NCBI GenBank assembly: GCA_021816545.1
Contig: JAKAXP010000162.1
Location: forward strand, 1 to 5,359
Direction of reading: 5' to 3'
DNA: 5,359 bases
Origin: Bacteroidota bacterium
GTDB lineage: Bacteria; Bacteroidota; Bacteroidia; Bacteroidales; VadinHA17
Position numbers and translations under genes: made by a program. The notes beneath the pieces were generated by a model. It saw only the letters and a list, made by a program, of their open reading frames with translations. It ran no database searches and was not told where the DNA came from. Each line of letters starts with the position of its first letter. The stretch's first letter is position 1. Positions 1 to 4,912 of the stretch are shown in pieces.

Positions 1-20
1 CTACTGCCTTAATAATTTAT

Positions 21-28
21 TATTTTTG
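21..28 (+). promoter_or_regulatory. Bacteroidetes-type -7 promoter element upstream of the antiterminator gene
   Basis: The bases TATTTTTG match the Bacteroidetes -7 consensus TAnnTTTG perfectly. They sit 19 bases before the ATG at 48. The matching -33 TTTG would fall about 20 bases upstream, which is at or just beyond the left edge of the window, so only half of the promoter can be assessed. If it is real, transcription starts near position 33-36 and the leader is only about 12-15 bases. A promoter directly before the UpxY-type gene fits its usual place as first gene of a polysaccharide operon. The surrounding DNA is AT-rich, so a chance match is possible. Confidence 0.5.
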
Positions 29-47
29 CATACTGATCGAAAGGACC

Positions 48-725
48 ATGGAAGAAACCCAGTCACAGCCGGCTAAAACACCGCCGCCGGCCGCTACTTC
101 TCAAGCTGCTGCCTCACCGCCGCCGGCCGCCACTTCTCCGGCCGCTGTCATTTCTCCGGCCGCCGGTTCGCCGGCCACTGCCACACCACAGCCGCTAAAG
201 GAACTGAAGAAGCCTGAGAAGGCCTGGTATGCCGTTTATACAAACTCCAGGGCAGAGAAACGGGTCAGTGACCGTATTATGGACCTTGGGATAGAAACAT
301 TCCTCCCCCTCCAGAAAACCCTCAGGCAGTGGACTGACCGCAAAAAGGTGATTGAAAAACCGCTGATCAGCTCGTATGTCTTTGTTAAAATCATTCCGCG
401 TGAATATTTTATCGTCCGCAAGATAGACGGCGTTGTAAAGTTCATAATGATCCAGGGTAAACCTGTTCCAATACCTGAGACGCAGATCAACAACCTCCGC
501 ATCCTCTGTGGCAGCGACGCCGAGGTGGAGGTAAGCGCCGACGTGTATGAGAAGGGTGACATGGTTGAAGTAACCGTTGGCAGCCTCACCGGCCTCCGCG
601 GCGAACTGATCCGTGTCGGCCGGAAGCACAAGGTGGTGATACGTATCATTCAGCCAGGCATGAACCTTACTGTAGATATTAAGACAAACGCTATACGTAA
701 ACTCGAAAAAAAACAGGATATTTAA
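48..725 (+). CDS. NusG/UpxY-type transcription antiterminator with Pro/Ala-rich N-terminal extension
   Basis: This 225-residue protein is a specialised NusG paralogue of the kind that opens Bacteroidetes capsule and exopolysaccharide operons (UpxY family). Such proteins bind elongating RNA polymerase and suppress early termination in the long operon behind them. The NGN domain begins at W60 (WYAVYTNSRAEKRV) and continues to about residue 155, with the typical LISSYVFVKI strand. A KOW-type segment follows at about 168-200 (KGDMVEVTVGSLTGLRGEL), and the protein ends in a basic tail. Family members are usually about 170-190 residues; the excess here is residues 1-58, rich in Pro, Ala, Ser and Thr, low-complexity and probably disordered. 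The start at 48 follows the -7 box at 21-28. AAGGA at 41-45 is too close to the ATG to be a normal ribosome binding site. An internal start nearer W60 cannot be excluded, but there is no in-frame ATG between codon 1 and the NGN domain. Wza and Wzc homologues downstream support a polysaccharide-specific rather than housekeeping NusG role. Confidence 0.9.
   Translation: MEETQSQPAKTPPPAATSQAAASPPPAATSPAAVISPAAGSPATATPQPLKELKKPEKAWYAVYTNSRAEKRVSDRIMDLGIETFLPLQKTLRQWTDRKKVIEKPLISSYVFVKIIPREYFIVRKIDGVVKFIMIQGKPVPIPETQINNLRILCGSDAEVEVSADVYEKGDMVEVTVGSLTGLRGELIRVGRKHKVVIRIIQPGMNLTVDIKTNAIRKLEKKQDI
80..163 (+). repeat. Imperfect direct repeats encoding the PPPAATS/SPAA extension
   Basis: A 23-base block at 80-102 recurs at 116-138 with one mismatch, a 36-base (12-codon) period that encodes PPPAATS twice. 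A shorter block, TTCTCCGGCCGC, occurs at 134-145 and again at 152-163, an 18-base period encoding SPAA. Both periods are multiples of three, so copy number can change without shifting the frame. The GCCGGC-rich repeats account for most of the extra length of the antiterminator. Confidence 0.75.
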
Positions 726-754
726 TACGCCGTTCTCCCGTCGGCAAACAGCAA

Positions 755-764
755 CCGGGCCCGG
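755..764. repeat. 10-base perfect palindrome between antiterminator and wza-like gene
   Basis: CCGGGCCCGG is self-complementary over ten bases. It lies 30 bases after the antiterminator stop codon and just before the 8-base tandem repeat. It has no loop and no following T-run, so it is not an ordinary intrinsic terminator. It may be part of a larger repeat element together with 775-810, or it may be chance in a locally GC-rich gap. Confidence 0.4.
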
Positions 765-774
765 CAGAAACTAT

Positions 775-810
775 GACCGCAAGACTGCAAGACTGCAAGA
801 CCGCAAGACC
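775..810. repeat. 8-base tandem repeat (GCAAGACY), copy 1, upstream of the wza-like gene
   Basis: A half unit GACC at 775-778 is followed by four tandem 8-base units: GCAAGACT at 779 and 787, and GCAAGACC at 795 and 803. The array lies between the antiterminator and the probable start of the export lipoprotein at 824. It also contains the reading-frame extension that would allow a spurious start at 773. A diverged copy with the same layout lies at 5064-5099; the two agree at 29 of 36 positions. This points to a dispersed genomic repeat family rather than a local accident. Confidence 0.85.
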
Positions 811-823
811 CAAACAGACCAAA

Positions 824-1603
824 ATGAAAAAACAAATCCCTCTATTTGCACTGATTCTCCTTATGGCAGGATGCTCCACCCAGAAGGAACTCTCATACCT
901 AAGCAACCTTTATGAGCTTGGCGGGGAAAATTACTTCCCTATGGATGTACCAGACTATAAGGTACAGCCAAGGGATGTTCTCTATGTAAGTGTCAAGGCT
1001 CAGACACCTGAGGGAACCCTCACTGAAGTGCTCAGCGACCGCTCCTCGGCAAATGCCAACTATATCGCCAATGAAGGCTCAGCATACCTTACGGGTTACA
1101 GTGTTGACCCGCAGGGATTTGTAACCCTTCCGCTTGCAGGAGATCTCCCCGTGGCGGGAATGACAATTTATGAAATCAGGGATCTCTTCCAGCAGAAGAT
1201 CGACTCCTTATTCCGTCATGCATATGTCGAGGTCCGCCTGATGAGCTACAAATTCACCGTTCTTGGCGAGGTAAGGGCACCCGGCAGTTACGTCAACTAC
1301 AATGACCAGCTTACAGTACTTGAGGCCATCGGCCGCGCTGGCGGCATCTCCGAAACCGGCACCAAGGAGAAGATACTTGTCATCCGCCCGAAGGGTGACC
1401 AGACTGTCACCTACAGCATTGACCTGCAGGACAAGAGCCTGCTATCTTCGCCCGCATACTTCATCACACCAAATGATGTGGTGATTGTGCAGCCCAATCC
1501 AAAGAAGGTTTTCAGCGTCAACCTGCCTACGCTCTCCTTCCTTATCACTGCCATCACCAGCACCGTCTCAACCACTCTCCTGCTGATAAACTATTTTAAA
1601 TAA
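824..1603 (+). CDS. Wza-like polysaccharide export outer-membrane lipoprotein
   Basis: The product is 259 residues and belongs to the polysaccharide biosynthesis/export (Wza/GumB) family, which forms the outer-membrane channel for capsule or exopolysaccharide. From M1 there is a lipoprotein signal peptide: MKKQ, a hydrophobic stretch, then the lipobox LMAGC with C17 as the lipidation site. The export domain covers about 46-140, including VQPRDVLYVSV and SVDPQGFVTLPLAG (93-106). An SLBB-like segment starts near F144 (FTVLGEVRAPGSY) and includes LTVLEAIGRAGGI. A hydrophobic C-terminal segment, L234-F258, fits the terminal outer-membrane helix of Wza-type proteins. I chose the ATG at 824 because it places the signal peptide at the terminus. 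An in-frame ATG at 773 would add 17 residues encoded by the 8-base repeat and would spoil the signal peptide. There is no Shine-Dalgarno sequence, only an A-rich stretch. The length is shorter than E. coli Wza but usual for Bacteroidetes homologues. The gene sits between the antiterminator and the Wzc-like kinase. Confidence 0.92.
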   Translation: MKKQIPLFALILLMAGCSTQKELSYLSNLYELGGENYFPMDVPDYKVQPRDVLYVSVKAQTPEGTLTEVLSDRSSANANYIANEGSAYLTGYSVDPQGFVTLPLAGDLPVAGMTIYEIRDLFQQKIDSLFRHAYVEVRLMSYKFTVLGEVRAPGSYVNYNDQLTVLEAIGRAGGISETGTKEKILVIRPKGDQTVTYSIDLQDKSLLSSPAYFITPNDVVIVQPNPKKVFSVNLPTLSFLITAITSTVSTTLLLINYFK

Positions 1604-1649
1604 TTCAGGATAAATGACGAAGGCAGAATACGGGTTTTTAACAATACCA

Positions 1650-1664
1650 GTCGCAAAATGCGAC
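1650..1664 (+). other. Short perfect hairpin before the wzc-like gene
   Basis: GTCGCA at 1650-1655 and TGCGAC at 1659-1664 form a six-base perfect stem around an AAA loop, in the 88-base gap between the wza-like stop and the wzc-like ATG at 1692. No T-run follows, so a terminator is unlikely. In the mRNA the hairpin would lie about 27 bases upstream of the start codon, where it might affect translation or processing. A stem this short may also be chance. Confidence 0.35.
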
Positions 1665-1691
1665 AGGCTTAACAGATAAAGCTTCATCGTG

Positions 1692-4115
1692 ATGGAAAAA
1701 GACGGGTACAACTTCTATACTGCCGAAAGCGAGAACCTGGATTTTCGCAGATATTTGTCCCTTTTCATCAGCAACTGGTACTGGTTCGGAATTGCAATGT
1801 TCATCGCCCTTGCAGTTGCCTACGGTGTAAACCGGTGGGGCGAAGAACTGTTCACTGTCCAGAGCACGCTTCTGATCAAGGACCAGGAATATGGTGAATT
1901 CGGCGGGATGGACCGTATAATGCCTGGCGGCGACATATATTCCTCCAGGCAGAGTATTCAGAACGAAATAGGCATACTCAAATCTTTTGACCTGAATCAC
2001 AAGGTGATGTACAAGCTGCCCGACTTCCATACCGTTTATGTTGCAATCGGCAGGAGAGGAATTGCCGAGAGCCGGCTGTACAGGAAATCACCGTTCGTTG
2101 TCTATGCAGAAGATGTTAATAGCCAGCCTGCCGGAGTGAGAGTTGATATCAAGATTGTCTCACCCGAAAAATACATGCTTTCAGTAGAATCCCAGGACTA
2201 TGAAGGAGAGCATTCCTTCGGTGAACATTTTTCGAAGTTCGGCTTCGACTTCTACATTTATCCGAGGCATAAGGATGTTCCTGCTTACGATGAAGGAGGA
2301 TCAAACAGGTACTACTTTTATTTTACAAGGCCTGCCACTCTGGCCAATGCTTATCGTTCAAAGCTCTCGGTAACCCCGGTGGAAGAGGAAGCTACGCTGG
2401 TCACCCTCTCTGTCACTGGTGCAGTTCCGGAACAGGAAGCTGACTATCTTGACTCACTGATGGCCAGTTATCTTGAGCTGGGTCTTGAGTGGAAGAACCA
2501 GGCCGCCGAGCAGACGCTGAGGTTTATTGACGGGCAGTTGAATCTTATTTCCGACTCACTCAGGCTTGCGGAAAACAAAATGGAAAACTTCCGGATGGAT
2601 AACCGTTTTGTCGATCTGACCACAGAAGGAAACCTGGTACTGCAGCGTCTGGAAAGATATGAAATGGAGAAAAACTCGCTAAATCTGCAGATGCAGTATT
2701 ACGAATACCTTAAGGAGTACCTTACTTCACGCAATGAAACCGGCCTGATAGTCTCCCCAAGTGTCATGGGGATAGATGACCCTATGCTTGTCAGGCTGGT
2801 GGAGGGGCTCTCCACACTGCAACTGCAGCAGAAGCAGCTCGGGTTCACTATAAGGGACAACCAGCCTGCGGCAAGCCTCATCACCGGAAAGGTTGAGGAG
2901 GCGAGAAATGCATTGCAGGAAAATGTGATCAACAGCATCAACCAGCTGAAGATCTCAATGAGAGATGTGGATGGCCGTATTGCGCAGGTCAATGAGGAGC
3001 TTGGAAGGCTGCCGGGTACTGAGCGAAAAATGGTGAGCATTCAGCGCGACTTCGACCTTAACAGCACCGTTTACAACTTTCTGCTTGAAAAACGAGCCGA
3101 AGCCGGCATCGCCAAGGCGTCAAACATTGCTGTCAACAAAATCATTGATACAGCCGAGCCATATAATGCAATCAGGATAAAGCCAAAATCAAGGCAGAAT
3201 TACATGATGGCGCTGATACTTGGGCTGCTGCTGCCTGCAATTGCAGTAATCATAATTGATCTTCTGAACAACAAGGTGATCGATAAAAAGGATATAGAAA
3301 AGATAACCAAAGTTCCTATCCTGGGATTTATCAGCCACAGTTCATATGGAACTGAGGTGCCCGTGGTGGAGAAGCCGGGCAGCACGCTATCTGAGAGTTT
3401 CCGGAGCATAAGGACTTCACTCAGGTACCTTGTCCCTGATGACAAGCCCGTGGTCATCTCTGTCACCTCTACCATCAGCGGAGAAGGTAAAACCTTCGTT
3501 GCAGTGAACCTGGCAGCTATCATTTCGCTGCTGGGACGCAAGACCCTTTTGGTGGGACTTGACTTGCGCAAACCAAGGATCCACAGGATACTGGGACTCG
3601 ACAACTCATTAGGGATGAGTACTTTTCTCAGCGGCAATTCTGCATATGAAAAAACCATACAGAAGAGCCAGATTGAAAATCTGTGGTTCGCTTCTTCCGG
3701 GCCTGTGCCTCCCAATCCCGCAGAGCTGATTGAACGCAGGAACATGTCCGATTTTCTGGAGGAGGCAAGGAAACAATTTGATTATATAATCATTGACACA
3801 CCACCCGTTGCGGTTGTGACAGATGCACTCCTTTTATCGCGCCTTACCGACGTAACGCTTTTTGTCGTGAGGCAACGATATACCTCCAGGAACACCCTGG
3901 GTCTGATTGACGAAATATACCGGGGTCATGAGATAAAGAATCCAGGTATCGTGGTAAATGACATCTCAATGTCAGGTTACTACGGCTATGGTCTCCGGTA
4001 CGGGTATACTATGGGATACAATTACGGGTACAATTACGGTTACAAGTATTATGGTCACACCTCGTACGGTAAGGAGGCGAAGGAGGGTGCCGGGAAATAC
4101 TACACGGAAGACTGA
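1692..4115 (+). CDS. Wzc-like polysaccharide co-polymerase with C-terminal tyrosine kinase (BY-kinase)
   Basis: The 807-residue product joins a Wzz-type chain-length domain to a cytoplasmic tyrosine autokinase, as in proteobacterial Wzc. It spans the inner membrane and works with Wza to control polymer length and export. Visible parts: Wzz N-terminus with a membrane segment at about 29-46; a periplasmic domain with a long predicted coiled coil at about 266-440; a GNVR-type region at about 438-476 (RLPGTERKMVSIQRDF); a second membrane helix at about 504-522; and the kinase domain at about 545-760. The kinase has Walker A (TISGEGKT, K600), Walker A' (LLVGLDLRKP, D624) and Walker B (YIIID, D702), all intact, so activity is expected. 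The tail from 763 to 807 has 15 tyrosines, the presumed autophosphorylation cluster. I chose the ATG at 1692; an immediately preceding GTG at 1689 would add one residue. No ribosome binding site is visible. The domain order and length are normal for the family. No cognate phosphatase gene is in the window. Confidence 0.94.
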   Translation: MEKDGYNFYTAESENLDFRRYLSLFISNWYWFGIAMFIALAVAYGVNRWGEELFTVQSTLLIKDQEYGEFGGMDRIMPGGDIYSSRQSIQNEIGILKSFDLNHKVMYKLPDFHTVYVAIGRRGIAESRLYRKSPFVVYAEDVNSQPAGVRVDIKIVSPEKYMLSVESQDYEGEHSFGEHFSKFGFDFYIYPRHKDVPAYDEGGSNRYYFYFTRPATLANAYRSKLSVTPVEEEATLVTLSVTGAVPEQEADYLDSLMASYLELGLEWKNQAAEQTLRFIDGQLNLISDSLRLAENKMENFRMDNRFVDLTTEGNLVLQRLERYEMEKNSLNLQMQYYEYLKEYLTSRNETGLIVSPSVMGIDDPMLVRLVEGLSTLQLQQKQLGFTIRDNQPAASLITGKVEEARNALQENVINSINQLKISMRDVDGRIAQVNEELGRLPGTERKMVSIQRDFDLNSTVYNFLLEKRAEAGIAKASNIAVNKIIDTAEPYNAIRIKPKSRQNYMMALILGLLLPAIAVIIIDLLNNKVIDKKDIEKITKVPILGFISHSSYGTEVPVVEKPGSTLSESFRSIRTSLRYLVPDDKPVVISVTSTISGEGKTFVAVNLAAIISLLGRKTLLVGLDLRKPRIHRILGLDNSLGMSTFLSGNSAYEKTIQKSQIENLWFASSGPVPPNPAELIERRNMSDFLEEARKQFDYIIIDTPPVAVVTDALLLSRLTDVTLFVVRQRYTSRNTLGLIDEIYRGHEIKNPGIVVNDISMSGYYGYGLRYGYTMGYNYGYNYGYKYYGHTSYGKEAKEGAGKYYTED
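4014..4049 (+). repeat. 12-base tandem repeat encoding GYNY units in the kinase tail
   Basis: Two 12-base units (4014-4025 and 4026-4037) differ at only two positions, and each encodes Gly-Tyr-Asn-Tyr. A third, more diverged unit at 4038-4049 encodes Gly-Tyr-Lys-Tyr. The unit is a multiple of three, so gain or loss of copies would change the number of tyrosines in the tail without breaking the frame. Confidence 0.7.
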
Positions 4116-4366
4116 CCCGGGCAAAAAAACAGATGAGCATAAATCAATTTTTTCTCTATATTTGGCAATCAAAGCTGCTTACTGACGGCAGCCAAATCAT
4201 TGGGGAAGAGTTGAAATTATACAGAGCCGTGAACAAATGATCGGCTCATACTTTATTTAAAAGACCTTCAGCTTGTTAGGCACTTCGTCGGATGTGACTG
4301 ACCAACCGGAGGATTGCAAAAAGTTCACTTAGCCGGCCTCCCGGCCAGGAGCAAAAGCCATAAATA
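4116..4366. other. Non-coding gap between the export operon and the lipoprotein-peptidase pair
   Basis: Apart from the terminator and promoter candidates listed separately, I find no convincing gene here: open frames are short and look like nothing known. It holds several small inverted repeats. ATTTGGC at 4160-4166 pairs with GCCAAAT at 4191-4197. GCCGG at 4332-4336 pairs with CCGGC at 4341-4345 around a CCTC loop. A competing bulged stem joins 4306-4312 with 4337-4344. None is followed by a clear T-run. A lone match to the -7 consensus (TATATTTG, 4157-4164) has no TTG-type -33 partner at the right distance. Confidence 0.5.
4224..4258 (+). terminator. Possible weak terminator after the wzc-like gene
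   Basis: GAGCCG at 4224-4229 pairs perfectly with CGGCTC at 4242-4247 around a 12-base loop, and a T-rich but interrupted tract (CTTTATTT, 4250-4257) follows. The position, about 110 bases after the kinase stop codon and before a new promoter, suits the end of the upstream operon. The stem is short, the loop long and the T-tract broken, so this is only a candidate. Confidence 0.3.
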
Positions 4367-4398
4367 TTTGACACGTATTTCAGAATTTCCTAAATTAG
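4367..4398 (+). promoter_or_regulatory. Bacteroidetes-type promoter for the lipoprotein-peptidase pair
   Basis: TTTG at 4367-4370 (-33 element) is followed after 20 bases by TAAATTAG at 4391-4398, which matches seven of the eight positions of TAnnTTTG. The spacing is within the range for the primary Bacteroidetes sigma factor. The same DNA also reads as TTGACA, 17 bases, TAAATT in the classical sigma-70 scheme. Transcription would start near 4403-4406, leaving a leader of about 20 bases before the ATG at 4424. This makes the lipoprotein and peptidase a transcription unit independent of the polysaccharide genes. Confidence 0.6.
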
Positions 4399-4423
4399 TA
4401 ATGTCTGACAAACATTACAGTTT

Positions 4424-4912
4424 ATGGAAAAGTTGATTGTTCCTGCAGCAATCTTCGTGGCATCAACCCTGTTCGCAGGGTGTTCCGCCGTGAAGATCTA
4501 CTCTGATGCGGAGCTGACGAAGGAAACAGGTCTCCGCTGTTACACTCTCAAGCCTTACCTCCTTGTAGAATACCTGGCACAGGAGGAAAACAAGGTAAAG
4601 ACCACGGTGGTGTATCTTCCTGACCTATCCTCGCCACAGTTCATCAGGCTCAAACCTGGTCTCGGAGCCAGCGAGCTGAAGATGACATTCAGCAACAGCG
4701 CTCTTGAGTCATACGGAGTGGCAACTGATTCCCAGTTGCCTGAGAGCATGGCCGCCTTTGCTGACATACTTTCCAAGAGCGCCTATGCTGCACAGAATTT
4801 TTCAGGCACACCGCCCGGTTCAGTCGGACAGCAGGTTCCACAGCAGCCATTCAGGCTGTTTGAGATCATTCTGACCCAGGCCGGCACATCATTAAGGGAG
4901 GTTAAGCCATGA
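4424..4912 (+). CDS. Small lipoprotein of unknown function, coupled to a C1 peptidase
   Basis: The 162-residue product starts with a lipoprotein signal peptide: MEK, a hydrophobic core, then the lipobox LFAGC with C20 as the lipidation cysteine. It is therefore probably anchored in a membrane facing the periplasm or the cell surface. The mature protein has a motif TGLRCYTLKPYLLVEY near residues 35-50, then a segment suggesting beta strands (KTTVVYLPDL), an Ala-rich helix-like stretch (MAAFADILSKSAYAA), a Pro/Gln linker (PPGSVGQQVPQQPF) and a final strand-like LFEIIL. I do not recognise a characterised family and assign no function. The start is fixed by the signal peptide and by the promoter ending at 4398. 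The stop overlaps the start of the peptidase gene (ATGA, 4909-4912), so the two are probably co-translated. A role as membrane partner, anchor or inhibitor of the peptidase is possible, but only from position. Confidence 0.8.
   Translation: MEKLIVPAAIFVASTLFAGCSAVKIYSDAELTKETGLRCYTLKPYLLVEYLAQEENKVKTTVVYLPDLSSPQFIRLKPGLGASELKMTFSNSALESYGVATDSQLPESMAAFADILSKSAYAAQNFSGTPPGSVGQQVPQQPFRLFEIILTQAGTSLREVKP
4894..4901 (+). promoter_or_regulatory. Strong Shine-Dalgarno sequence for the C1 peptidase
   Basis: AAGGGAGG ends seven bases before the ATG at 4909 and contains the full GGAGG core. It lies within the last codons of the upstream lipoprotein gene. None of the other three starts in this window has a comparable, well-placed site, and Bacteroidetes genes generally make little use of such sites. 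It supports the ATG at 4909 as the real start and suggests coupled or reinitiated translation. Confidence 0.6.

Noticed and set aside
236..649. Reverse-strand open frames opposite the antiterminator
   Set aside because: They are shadows of the NGN-KOW coding region, with no family resemblance or start signals.
775..810. The 8-base tandem repeat as a CRISPR array
   Set aside because: The units are contiguous 8-mers without spacers, far shorter than CRISPR repeats, and no cas genes are present.
1614..1679. A 21-codon open frame between the wza-like and wzc-like genes, in the same frame as the latter
   Set aside because: It is too short, lacks a ribosome binding site and resembles nothing known. 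A TAA at 1677 separates it from the kinase, and the kinase N-terminus is already complete from 1692.
3200..3745. Long reverse-strand open frame opposite the kinase domain
   Set aside because: It is antisense to a clearly coding region with intact Walker motifs and has no recognisable protein features.
4157..4164. A perfect TAnnTTTG match (TATATTTG) soon after the kinase gene
   Set aside because: There is no TTG-type -33 element about 20 bases upstream, and the next gene is more than 250 bases away with its own better promoter.
4332..4345. GCCGG-CCTC-CCGGC hairpin as a terminator
   Set aside because: The stem is only five bases, no T-run follows on the + strand, and the T-run on the - strand is too far from the stem.
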